DNA of 64,000 nt from Manis javanica. Its lineage: Eukaryota; Chordata; Mammalia; Pholidota; Manidae. The stretch is taken from assembly GCF_040802235.1 (NCBI RefSeq), contig NC_133174.1, positions 139,491,213 through 139,555,212 of the forward strand, written 5' to 3'. Each line of letters opens with the position of its first letter. Position 1 is the stretch's first letter. This document shows positions 32,666-43,508 of the stretch, one piece after another. Both the position numbers and the translations under genes were made by a program. Below the pieces are notes generated by a model, which searched no databases, was not told the origin of the DNA, and saw only the letters and a program-made list of their open reading frames with translations.

Positions 32666-34288
32666 GTTCCTGTGTGGTGACCTCCAATGAGTTCTACACA
32701 ATGGTATAAAGGGCATATAAAAGGGTAGGCAAAGGATTTGTTTGTGCTTATACAGAGGATCAAAGCCTAATTTGGCTACCCCGAAAATGAACTAAGATAC
32801 GATATGAAAAAGAACTTCCAACATCAGCACTCTCTGGAAGACTCATGCCAGAAGATGATTATCAAAAAACCCCAACAAAGATCCACACGCTGCTACAGGT
32901 GTAGATGCACTCATCCCACCGGTTCCTGGACTTGCCATGGGAATGAAGAAGGAGATATCTAAGCTGACCTGTGCATACAGTAAAACAACAAATTTGACTG
33001 GATCTACACTGTTGGAACTCAACCAAGAATTAGGAGAAGTGCAAATTGTAGCGGTCCAAAATCTTACAACTACAGACTATTTACTGTTAAAAGAACATAT
33101 GGGATGTGAACAGTCCCCAGGAATGGGTTGTTTTAAATTGATTTCTCTCAGACTGTTCAAGTTCAGTTGGACAATATCCACCATATCAGATAAGTTTTCA
33201 CAAATGCCTAACATGCCTAACTGGTTTTCTTGGTTTCACTGGAGATGGCTGGTAATTATAGGTATGCTTTGGTTATGTAACTGTATTCCTATTATGTTAA
33301 TGTGTGTGCACAATTTAATTAGTAGTTTAAAACCTATACATCCTGAAGTTACTCTACAAGAAGATATGTCAAAGAAATAATCAATCTTCCCATGTTTTCT
33401 TCCACCTGCAACTTCTATAGCTTTTCTTCTTCCTTCCTAATTACAACCCCTAAATAGAATTCATGCCTCATATCGAATTTACCGTGTATCACAATTCTTC
33501 CAAATGGTAAGCATACCTGAAGACAAATGCTGGGCATAGAAGCCACAGGGCATAAATATGCAAAAAAGTAAAAAACTAATCCTTTCAAACAATAAGGCTT
33601 CTCTCTCACTTACCAATTTCCCTGTATGGCCCCAGAAGATGACTGGTTAGCCAGAGACGGGTAAGATTCCTCAAGGGAGAAACAACCTAAGACAGGCACA
33701 GTCACAGGGGGGCCATCAGGTGAGAAATTGGGGATCAACAGAGGTGAGGCTTAGAACCTCCCTCCCCTCTTCTGAGAGAAATCTGCATCCGTGGATGTCT
33801 TATTGCCCTTGTCTAGCTTGGATTAACACATAGTCTACAGGCACACACCTGATCATCTATATTTGCTCTCTTAAAACACTAAACTGTTTTCTACCTTTAT
33901 CTTGCATCTACTTACCACTTCAGCATTTTATTAAAAATAATAATAATAAAGAGTGAAATGTGGTATCCACATATAAATCAAGTATAAAAATCAAACAAAT
34001 ATTCATATTTGAACTGACTGTTTATAGTTCATAATGCATGATCAAAACCGAAAGTTTCTGTGATGACTGCCCTTGTACTATTCACCATGTAACTTATTCC
34101 CTATGTAAGAATTTGTTCTCCATGTAAGAACTTGTTTGTTATGCTTCAGAAGATTGGAGACTGATGAAAATTAGGCCTGGGGTGGATTAATGATTATACA
34201 TTGAACATTGAGTCCCCTACAGAATTTTATTGTTGTTAGCAACCATTTGATCAATAAATAGGAGAGATGCTCTCACAAAAAAAAAAAA
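32666..34288 (+). mobile_element. Endogenous retrovirus env/3'-LTR fragment ending in poly(A)
   Basis: An open frame of 147 codons (32937-33380) resembles a betaretrovirus-like envelope transmembrane subunit. It has a heptad-rich stretch with 'QNLTTTDYLLLKEHMGCEQS', a CX7C cysteine pair and a hydrophobic membrane anchor near its end. Non-coding sequence with an LTR-like opening near 33628 follows. An AATAAA at 34253 is followed 18 bases later by A12 (34277-34288), as at the R end of a viral transcript. There is no 5' LTR, gag or pol. It looks like a retrotransposed or transduced ERV 3' transcript. The frame is only the C-terminal part of env, and no full gene is present. Confidence 0.7.
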
Positions 34289-34506
34289 GTACACACTTCC
34301 AATTGTAAAATAAATAAGTAACCGGGATGTAATGTATAGCATAAGGAATATAGTCAAAATATTGTAACAACTTGGTATGGTGATAGCTGGTACCTAGAAT
34401 TATCATGTATATAAATGTTGAATCACTGTGTTGTACACCTGAAACTAATGTAATACTGTGTGTCAACTACCCTTCAATAAAAAATAATTATCTAAAAAAA
34501 AAAAAA
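34289..34506 (+). repeat. L1MA/L1MB-type 3' end with poly(A)
   Basis: The text 'ttgtaaaataaataagtaac', 'ttgaatcactgtgttgtacacctg' and 'cttcaataaaaaataa' matches the 3' terminus of old L1MA/MB elements. It ends in A12 directly before the right target-site duplicate. It forms the last segment of the composite insertion. Confidence 0.7.
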
Positions 34507-35328
34507 GATCTCCAGAAATGAAACAATATAAAGAGAACTGTGTGACCAATTCAAAAGGAACAATATCCGCATTATAGGGGTACCAGAAGAAGAAGAGAGA
34601 GAAAAAGGGATAGAAAATGTCTTTGAAGAAAAAATTGCTGAAAACTTCCCCAAACTGGGGGAGGAAATAATCGGTCAGACCACAGAAGTACACAGAACTC
34701 CCAACAGAAAGGACCCAAAGCGTACAACACCAAGACACATAATAATTAAAATGGCAAAGATCAAGGACAGAGTATTAAAGGCAGTGAGAGAGAAAAAAGG
34801 TCACCTACAAAGGAAAACCCATCAGGCTTTCATCAGACCTCTCAATAGCAACTTTACGGGCCAGAACAGAATGGCATGATATATTTAATGCAATGAAACA
34901 GAAGGGCCTTGAACCAAGAATACTGTATCCAGCACGATTATCATTTAAATATGAAGGATGGATTAAACAATTCCCAGACAAGCAAAAGTTGAGGGAATTT
35001 GCCTCCCACAAACCACCTCTACAGGGGATTTTAGAGGGACTGCTCTGGATGGGAGCACTCCTAAGGCTAAATAGATGTCACCAGAGAAAATAAAATCACA
35101 GCAAAGAAAGCAGACCAACCAAATACGATTAGCATGTATAATGTAGGGGGGTGCATGGGGAGGGCTGTGCAACACAGAGAAGACAAGTAGTGATTCTACG
35201 ACACCTTACTACACAGATGGACAGTGACTGTAATGGGGTTTGTGGGGGGGACTTGGTGAAGGGGGGACCCTAATAAACATAATGTTCTTTATGTAATTGT
35301 AGATTAATGAATACAAAATAAAAAAAAA
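34507..35328 (+). mobile_element. Outer LINE-1, 3' part: ORF1 end joined directly to 3' UTR
   Basis: ORF1 continues from the break at 26694 (RNA-binding and C-terminal domains, to about 35060). The short inter-ORF spacer follows to about 35128. Then, with no ORF2, the L1 3' UTR begins ('ggggggtgcatggggagggc') and ends in poly(A) near 35318-35328. About 4 kb of ORF2 is absent. The junction lacks GT donor context, so an internal deletion is more likely than splicing. The element is half-L1-like and depended on a partner for movement. Confidence 0.8.
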
Positions 35329-35828
35329 CTACTGGTATGCTTTTGGAGCAATACTTCATAATGTTTACCTTTTGCAAATGCTATCTACTCACTTGTATAG
35401 CTTGTGTAAGATCACGCTGACACTTCATGCCCTCTCACAAGGCCTATGTGTGCTTCAGGGAAAAAGACTTTTTTGGAACACAGAAGCAAAGATACTTCAC
35501 CTGCTTTAACATCTGTTGTTAGATCTTTGCTGCACACGAAATGTGTTTGATAAATAGCTTCTCCCTGCCTGCTTTCTTTCATTAAAGGAGCTTAGGATTA
35601 ATATTTTACTTTCTTTTTTTAATTGTGCAATAGAACTTAGATACAGGTCAAGGAAGGGAACAGAACAGCAAGTGGACATGGAAGGCCTCTGTCTGCGGCT
35701 GCAGAAGGGAGGAGCTGAGATGTGGAGATGGGGGCCCAGGAGCAGGGAGTGATAACCAGTGCCATGGTCACTCACCTCAACATTGTGGCCTCTGCTTACG
35801 TTTCAGAGAAATTAAGTAGCTGCCCAAA
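35329..35828. other. Unique sequence between L1 copies
   Basis: About 500 bp without recognisable gene or repeat. It separates the outer L1 poly(A) from the antisense L1. Confidence 0.4.
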
Positions 35829-37909
35829 GCAGCATATAGATGGGTCTTGCTTTTTTTATCCATTCTATTATTCTGTGTCTTTTGATTGGTGCATTCAGTC
35901 CATTTACATTTAGGGTGATTATTAAATGATATGTACTTATTGCCATTTGCAGCCTTTAGATTCGTGGTTGCCAAAGCTTCAAGGTTAGCTTCTTTAGTAT
36001 CTTACTGTCTAACTTACCTCGCTTATTGAGCTGTTATATACACTGTCTGGTCATTCTTTTTCTCCCTTCTTATTCCTCCTCCTCCATTCCTTATATGTTG
36101 GTTGTTTTATTCTGTGCTCTTTTGTGCTTCCTTTCACTGCTTTTGTGAGTAGTCGATTTTAATTTTTGCCTTGAGTTAGTATTTGGTTGATCTGCTTTCT
36201 TTTCTGTGATTTTATTTTCTCTGGTGACGTCTATTTAGTCTGAGGAGTGCTCCCGTCTAGAGCAGTCCTTCTAAAATACACTGTAGAGGTGGTTTGTGGG
36301 AGGCAAATTCCCTCAACTTTTGCTTGTCTGGTAATTGTTTAATCCCTCCTTCATATTTAAATGATAGTCGTGCTGGATACAGTATTCTTGGTTCAAGGCC
36401 CTTCTCTTTCATTGCATTAAATATATCATGCCATTCTCTTCTGGCCTGTATTGTTTCTGTTGAGAAGTCTGATGATAGCCTGACGGGTTTTCCTTTGTAG
36501 GTGAACTTTTTTATCTCTCTGGCTGCCTTTAATACTCTGTCCTTGTCTTTGATCTTTGCCATTTTAATTATTATGTGTCTTGGTGTTGTCCTCCATGGGT
36601 CCCTTCTGTTGGAGTTCTGTACACTTCCATGGTCTGATCGATTATTTCCTCCTCCAGTTTGGGGAAGTTTTCAGCAATTATTTCTTCAAATACACTTTCT
36701 ATCCCTTTTTCTCTCTCTTCTTTTTCTGGTACCCCTATAATGCGGATATTGTTCCTTTTGGATTGGTCACACAGTTCTCTTAATATTGTTTCATTCCTGG
36801 AGATCCTTTTATCTCTCTCTGTGTCAGCTTCTATGCGTTCCTGTTCTCTGGTTTCTATTCCATCAATGGCCTCTTGCATCTTATCCATTCTGTTTATAAG
36901 TCCTTCCAGAGATTGTTTCATTTCTGTAATCTCCTTCTGGACATCATCCCTTAACTCTTGCATGTTTCTCTGCAGCTCCATCAGCATGGTTATGAGCTTT
37001 ACTTTTAATTCTTTTTCAGGAAGACTGGTTAGGTCTATCTCCTTCTCAGGGTTTGCCTCTGTGATCTTGGTCTGTATCAATTTCTTCTGCCTTTTCATGG
37101 CGATAGATATATTTGTGGGGAGCTGGCGCATGTGTTGGGTAAGAGAAAGTCCCTTCTTGCCAGTTTGTGGCCTTTCTCTCCTGGGAGAACAGCGGCCTCT
37201 AGCGGCTTGTGCTGGGCAGCTGCGAGCAGACGGAGCTTCTGATCTTGCCCGGCCGCTATGGAGTTTATGTAGCTCTGCAGTTGCTGTGGGCATGGCCTGC
37301 CTCAGGCTGCTGCTCCAATATGGCGTAGTTGTGTCAGAGGGGGAACAGGCAGGAGGCTGTTTATTGCGTTGAGGGGCCTCCGAGCTGCGCTGCGGGCGTT
37401 CGGGTGCCCAGAGTTCCCCGTAATTCCCAGCTTTTGGGCTAAGTGTCCTGGGGCACTTCTGTCCAGCTGTGGGGTCCCTGTCCCTTTAAGAGTTTCAAAA
37501 AGCACTCGCTTTTCTTTGTCCCGGGTGCACTCGCCGTGGGGACCTGCTCACAGGTCTTACTGTCCTATTTTCCTAGTTTCCAGCACCCCACACACTGTGT
37601 GACTGCACTCTAGTGCGGATGGCTGGGGCTGGATGTTTAGCAGTCCTGGGCTCCCTCTCCCTCCCCGCTCCGACTCCTCTCCTCCTGCCAGGAGCTGGGG
37701 GGAGGGACACTCGGGTCCCACCGGGCCACGGCTTGTATCTTACCCCCTTCGTGAGGCACTGGGTTCTTGCAGGTGTGGATATAGCCTGGCTGTTGTCCTG
37801 TATCTTCTGGTCTCTTTTTTAGGATTAGTTGTATTTGTTGTATTTTCAAATATATATATGGTTTTGGGAAGAGATTTCCGCTGCTCTACTCATGCCGCCA
37901 TCTTGGTTC
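35829..37909 (-). mobile_element. LINE-1 with intact 5' end but missing 3' end, antisense
   Basis: Read on the minus strand it begins at 37909 with 'gaaccaagatggcggcatga' and a full 5' UTR. ORF1 is largely open for 240 codons (36571-37293: coiled-coil, then the start of the RNA-binding domain). The rest of ORF1, the spacer and about 50 codons of the ORF2 endonuclease follow before homology stops at about 35829. The missing 3' UTR and poly(A) are unusual for target-primed insertion and imply a later deletion or rearrangement. Confidence 0.88.
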
Positions 37910-38450
37910 TAAGTCTTTTTGAGGGATATTTTTAAGAAAATACTTTTGTGCGTTCAACCTGATGTGCTCTAGTAGTAATCCATTGATCCATCTAAACATG
38001 TCCCTGAATTGCAGGATATTTTATAACTTTTGAAATATTTGTCTCTCAACTGTTTTCTCCCAAGGGAAATTAAAGTTTGTCTTTGAGATCCCTTATATAC
38101 ATTTTGACAATGGAAAATATTTTGATTATTATTCCCTTTTCATTATCTCTAAATTAGAAGGTGATCTGCAGAAAAATTAGAAATGGGATACAGGTTCTGG
38201 AACTATTTTACAGAAAAGAGTCAGCAAATCTTGCTTTTTGAAATGGTGACCGTATCATAGATTTTATTTATTTGTATACTATCTGGTGCATGATTCTCAT
38301 ACAACTTTATATTAGTTTCAGGTATACAGCATAGTGTTTCAACACTTACAATGCCTGTCTTATGAATTTTAAATGTCTTTGTATATTGCTGAGGCAACAT
38401 GTATGTACACTGATTTGAAAATATGGGAGCAAAATAATTTTCAGCATTAA
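37910..38450. repeat. Mostly unassigned; short antisense L1 3' fragment at 38257-38352
   Basis: The text 'acaactttatattagtttcaggtatacagc' (38300-38330) is a reversed old L1 3' end, common in laurasiatherians. The rest is AT-rich and unassigned. Confidence 0.45.
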
Positions 38451-39194
38451 CTTTTTTTTTCGTTTTATTTGAAATAATATACAAGAATATAGTGTGAAAA
38501 ATTTAGGGGCAACATCATGAAGAAGTATAATGAACTGAAATCAGTTTTACAGCTGTGATTCCTAACCAGAAAAATACTTGGTAAGTAACATGAGAAGCCA
38601 TGATTGTAGCTTAGAGCAAAAGCAGCTGTATTGCCAATGTGTTTGCTCTAATCTTAGACAGTTGGAGGAGAAGTAAAGTGCAACTGTTGCACTGCAGGAA
38701 GTACAAGGTACAAGATCTGCCCCCACCATAAAAATATGATGACAAAATAAGATACATAAGCTATGTGCCTGAAGAGATACAGGACACAAAGTTTACAATG
38801 GTGTCAACTGTTCATAGCACCATTACAGTGACTGTATCCCAATACTATTAACTAGCCTGGATGAGGGCTCCATGGGCAACAATGTGGACAGCTATTGCCA
38901 CCTGCTGCACAGACTCACTGCTTGGGGGACCACGGCAGGTGGCTCTTCGGCTGGGACAGGCCCGCCATCCACATGTTCTGGTGGCCTCTTGGCACAGACC
39001 AGACTAGGAGCTCCTGTGTTTGGCACAGATGTTGAGCCATGTGGTGGTTGCTCAAGGAAGAGCCAACTTCCAGCTTCTAGTTCATTCCATTCTGTGTACA
39101 ATATAGATTAATATGCAATAAGGAGCCAATGTATAAACAGTAGTTATATACTTTTAAGTTCCCATTTGGACAATTTAAAATATAACGTATACAC

Positions 39195-39506
39195 TGTAAG
39201 GTTGAAGGCACTGGGGGAAGTGGGGAGCATGTCAGACACTGATGACGTGTCAGAGTCCCTGGCTGCTGCCTCCTCCCAACCTGAAAAATGTGCCTTAGGC
39301 GAGCCAATCCTCATGCTGCTGTAAATCTAAGCTCTCCCTCCCCCTACGTTCTTTAAAAACTTGCTGCCTGCCCTGCTGGGCACGACTTTCCCAGCCTCCA
39401 TTTCTGTAGACTGAGAAACCTCACCCAGGAATTTGCATTCAAATAAACTACCTGGCCCTTGGTTGCCTCTCTTCACCTGCTTATTTCGGCTAGAATTTAT
39501 CTTACA
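39195..39506 (+). repeat. 5' LTR of mini-ERV
   Basis: Promoter elements can be read in order: a CRE-like 'tgacgtgtca' (39243-39252), CCAAT (39304-39308), a TATA-like 'tttaaaa' (39352-39358), an octamer 'atttgcat' (39432-39439) and a polyadenylation signal aataaa (39442-39447). Confidence 0.85.
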
Positions 39507-39508
39507 TT

Positions 39509-39527
39509 TGGTGCCGAAATCCTGGGA
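39509..39527 (+). other. Primer binding site, tRNA-Phe type
   Basis: This 19-base site begins two bases after the LTR, as is normal. tRNA-Phe primed elements are known among class I ERVs (the HERV-F group). The LTR itself I cannot assign to a named family. Confidence 0.8.
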
Positions 39528-39970
39528 AGGAGTTTGAGCGCGGGGCCCCAACTGGCCACTGGTGGCCCTGCTCCCTCCTTCCTTGACCCGGGACCTCAGC
39601 CTGCTCTCCGCTGCATGGACTATTTTCTGGTGAGTCCCTCAGTTTCCCCCTGTCTCCCTTCCTAACTCCATTTCACCTGGTCCATTAGAAATTGTAGCTA
39701 CGTCCAGGTGGAGCGTCCGGCCCCTTGGGCATCCAGCCCACCCTCTGCGGGCATCCAGCCCACCCCTGGCCCTGCGGTGTGGGAGACGTCCCTCACCCAG
39801 GCTCCCAGGACGTCTCCCCTGACCTGTGAGAGCCTCTGGAGAAAGCAAGGCAAGATATTTTCAGTCAGAGCAATGTAACTACATGCTACGAACCCCCCCG
39901 CCCACGATGCCCCTTGTCAGCCAGAAGTAGCCAGATCAAGTCGTCACCCATTATGACCAAAAGGCTGGAA

Positions 39971-40282
39971 TGTGAGGCTGAAGGCACTGGGGGGAGGGGG
40001 GAGCACGTTAGACACTGATGACGTGTCAGAGTCCCTGGCTGCTGCCCCCTCCCAACCTGAAAAATGTGCCTTAGGCTAGCCAATCCTCACGCTGTTGTAA
40101 ATCTAAGCTCTCCCTCCCCCTGCCTTCTTTAAAAACTTGCTGCCTGCCCTGCTGGGCGCGACTTTCCCAGCCTCCATTTCTGTACACTGAGAAACCTCGC
40201 CTGGGAATTTGCATTCAAATAAACTACCTGGCCCTTTGTTGCCTCTCTTCACCTGCTTATTTCGGCTAGAATTTATCTTACA
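39971..40282 (+). repeat. 3' LTR of mini-ERV
   Basis: Same length and order of elements as the 5' LTR. The aataaa signal and octamer are conserved. It ends 'atttatcttaca', identical to the 5' copy. Confidence 0.85.
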
Positions 40283-42228
40283 TACCCTTCTCCTCTCTTT
40301 CTACTGTACTTTAGCACCACAGGATATCAATTTTCAAGCCTATATTACCTGATAGACATATATGAAGTTTGGAAGAAAAATAAGGCAATTTGGTTTACAA
40401 TGTTATAGTTTTAGCTTACTTAATGCTGTAATGGAGAAAGCAAATCCTCACTCATATTATTAAATCATTTCAAGACTCAATGCTATCAGTAGCTTATGGT
40501 CACACGAATTCAGGACAAATGGCAAGACCTCGATCTTCTTAAGTCTTTCCACCAACAGTCAATGTTTATGCAAGTACAGACTTAAGGGCATAAACATCCC
40601 AGTTTAATGTTGTTGTGAGCCTGAATAGGTTCTTTTCCTTTTCCAACAGTCAGGATTTAAACCTTTCTGTTCTTCAGCCAAAGCCTTTGCTTCTAATGTA
40701 TACATCCTTCTCTCTTCATTCTTCATTTTCTTCCACCTGTCACCAAGGATTACACTTATGGCTCTGTTTTCTTTCCCTGGATACATCTGAGTATATTCAA
40801 CTCGGTATTTTGTGGCAAAAAGCATGAAGGCATTCATTGGTCTTTTGCACTTGTTTGGGGAAGTGGCACTCACAGTCCCTGAGCCGTGTTTTTTTTGACA
40901 ACTTTTGCATACAAAGAATTGGACAAGAGCTGTGAGGATCCAGGAGAGCCACAGTTTTTATTGAGTCCAGATCTTGCACAGTCTTGACCACCAGATCCTC
41001 CACAAGACAAAGATGCATGATGCTGACGAGCCATACTACTCAACACGTAGACTGCAGAGGAGTCCATGGACATGAAGTCATAGCTTTTAAATGTATCAAA
41101 GACACCTGAATCATCAAAATTAATGGCATGGGGGTGTCCAGGAGGTAGAAATACATCACAAATATGAATTTCACAACACGGAATGCCATGCTGTACCACA
41201 GTCAAGCTTGGATAGAATGATGACCAATCTTTATTTTTAACATAGAAAGGGTGGTCCAGCTTACACTCTACAGTAAGTAAACCATCTTCTACTGTACCAG
41301 GATCAAAAGTCAACTTTAGTACAGACTCGCCAAATGATACACTTTCTTCATGTGATAACAACTTTAGACCATCAGAACCATAGCCCTTGTAAGTGCCCAT
41401 TTGGAGCTCTTCATCATTATGGCAGCCTCCAGTCCTAGCAAAATATTCAACATCCTGTCATTCTTTATTGCTTCCCTTATGAAAGCACAATCGGGTGCCT
41501 TTCAAAAAACAGTGCCAAGCAGTTGAAGGCCAGGAATCGCACCACCGCAAATCGTCATCGTCTGAGAGCGAGGACATGCAGAAAATGCCAGATTCTGACT
41601 CACTGTTTGCCCTTTCATGTCTGACTGGTGTTTCCCCCTTCCACTGGTGATGAGGGAGGGCTGGCTCGCCCTTTGAAGAGGACACTGGTGGAGTGCGTGC
41701 ATAGGAATGTAAACTTCTGCTAGTAGCTATGGTGTGTACAGGAGATGATCAGTTGTAAAATGAGCACTGCTTAAGAGGACTTTGGGGACTGGTGGTGATA
41801 TTTGCTAATTCCGTTAACCAATCCACCTCATTTTCACCGAAAGTATTTTCTGATATGTCTGAGGTATTTTGGTTCCAAGATGGTCTTGGATATTCTTGAT
41901 GTGAAACATCTGAATTTAGCTGGTATATGGCAGATTGGGTAGGATCACTTTGAACAGCCTGAAGTTCAGGAAGGTCATCAAGCTCCACGTGCTCATCTCA
42001 GGAGTTGTATCCATGTGAGGGCGGCAGATTTTCATTACACTGCAGCAATTCCAATGAGTCATTCATTCCTGAAGCTCTCTTGTCCATTACCAGCAAGAGT
42101 TCGTGTATAGCATTAGGCATCTGATTCGTCTTCACTTCCCACACCGTGTTGTTATGGTGCTCTGACAAACCCGTCGCCATTACCAAGTCTCAACATTAAC
42201 TTTTAATGAATATCTATTTCCTATATAG

Positions 42229-43508
42229 TTGAAGTTGAGCAGGCTTTTCTTGCAAAGAGAAGAAAGTTTGACACGATTGCTAACGCTTCTATCAACACCA
42301 TTAACAAAAAGATTGAGCAAGTTTGGAAAATGCAACAAGAACAAAGGTAAAGTTGGTGTTTTTGAGCCTTGAGAACTTTTGTATCAGTTTTTAGCATTTA
42401 TTGGTGCAAATTACTTAAGACAAGTACTATCATATTGCATTTTCCAGTGAAAAATATATTTTGCTGGATTTTTTTTCTAATCAGATAAAACTCTTTAGTT
42501 CTGGAACCTCACTCCTTGAGTGAATTGAGATATATTTCCTAGAAGCCAATAAGGATGACCTTTCTTCCAGTTCAAATACCAATTGAGCTCTCTTCCTATA
42601 AAATTAATTTATGTTCAGTCTAGACCTACACTAGCTGAAGCCTAAGGTAAAGGTCTTAAATAAGCATTGTTCCTGTGATAGTTAACTATTCAACTGCGTA
42701 GGAAATGTTAACCTTACATTGTAAATAATTTGTACATTTTAGCTGAATTGTACCCACTGCTCTTTGTTTCAAAGTCTTTATTGTGCCACAGAGGGGAAAT
42801 GTTTAAGTGAAATATTCCTGTTTGGAAATCTTCTATGATAAATGGATATAGTATGCTCATTGGCTCTACTTATCGTATCAGAACGTATATGTTATCAGTA
42901 AGAAGAAATGAAAAGTAAACTGCTCTTAGAGAAAATGAACTCTTCTGGAAAATTTAGAGCACAGTAAATCCTCATTAGTTTTCAAGAGGTGAAGCTTGTG
43001 AGATATCATTATTCAGTTAGGAACAATACTTTTGGAATATTGGTAAGAAGGAATGTTTCCTCCGCGCTTATCGTTAGGAAGGATTGTCATACAGCTTTTG
43101 CCCACTAGTGGTAAACACATTATTGGCACGGCCATTTGTGGTTTTGACATCAAGAGTTAAAGCATGTTTTCCATATTGGTAAGAAAGAAAAACTGCCTAT
43201 TCAATGGCCATTAGACAGGATGATTATATTGTTTTTGTGTATTAGCGGTGAGCACACAGTTATCTAAACTGGGTCATAAAAGTTGTGAAAGAGGAAAGGT
43301 TAACAAGTGTTGATTTAAAGAGTATTCCTTTGAAGCTTAATGTACAGTTATGTTATCTAAACATGAAATGTTACCCACACTTTATCACTTTTTTCTTTTG
43401 TATTTGCAGAGTATGTTGCAAGAGAAACGGAAGATTCTTCAACAAGCTGGAACTGTTCAGAACCAGAAACAGCTAAAAACTGTAAACATACATGAGCAAC
43501 TCTTAAAG
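42229..43508 (+). pseudogene. XLR/SYCP3-family (Cor1 domain) gene remnant, two exons
   Basis: Exon 42229-42346 (acceptor 'tatatag', donor AAAG/GTAAAG) reads 'EQAFLAKRRKFDTIANASIN' and then 'KKIEQVWKMQQEQR', very close to the coiled-coil of synaptonemal complex protein SYCP3 (KIEHVWKTQQDQR). Exon 43410-43508 (acceptor 'tttgcag') reads 'MLQEKRKILQQAGTVQNQK...', matching the later SYCP3 block (QQQKILQQSRIVQSQ). It ends at a weak donor, AAG/GTCTGC. The family includes rodent X-linked Xlr genes, human FAM9 and SYCP3, which act on meiotic chromosomes or in germ-cell chromatin. The exon expected between them and the later exons are not seen, and upstream sequence is occupied by the HBP1 retrocopy. 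It is probably a fragment; a gene with unseen exons is possible. Confidence 0.65.

Larger units (their letters stand above)
39195..40282 (+). mobile_element. Mini endogenous retrovirus: two 312-bp LTRs, tRNA-Phe-type PBS, no genes
   Basis: Two direct LTRs (39195-39506 and 39971-40282), each TG...CA and 312 bp, flank only 464 bp. Directly after the 5' LTR, 'tggtgccgaaatcctggga' (39509-39527) matches the complement of the tRNA-Phe 3' end with one substitution and one extra base. A leader splice-donor-like 'ctggtgagtc' lies near 39626. A degraded purine tract ('ccaaaaggctggaa') precedes the 3' LTR. Flanks 'tacac' and 'taccc' look like a 5-bp target duplication with one change. No gag, pol or env is present, so it needed help in trans. 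I count 18 differences between the LTRs (about 94% identity). Confidence 0.88.
38451..42190 (-). pseudogene. HBP1 processed pseudogene (interrupted by a mini-ERV)
   Basis: The minus strand carries an intronless copy of HBP1, an HMG-box transcriptional repressor of cell-cycle and Wnt genes. The copy runs from a short 5' UTR (about 42190) to the CDS end at 40604, with AXH-domain text (about 40900-41400) and the HMG box ('NKCKRPMNAFMLFATKYRVE', about 40640-40860). The initiator ATG has become ACG. In-frame stops lie at 41998, 41749 (a CGA to TGA change) and 41458 (Trp to stop), and a frameshift lies before the HMG box near 40870-40900. The 3' UTR probably continues to the T-tract at 38451-38461, with the 1088-bp ERV inserted in it; this lower boundary is inferred. 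It is not functional. Confidence 0.9.

Noticed and set aside
40604-42186. HBP1 as a functional gene
   Set aside because: It is intronless, the start codon is lost, and there are three in-frame stops and a frameshift before the HMG box.
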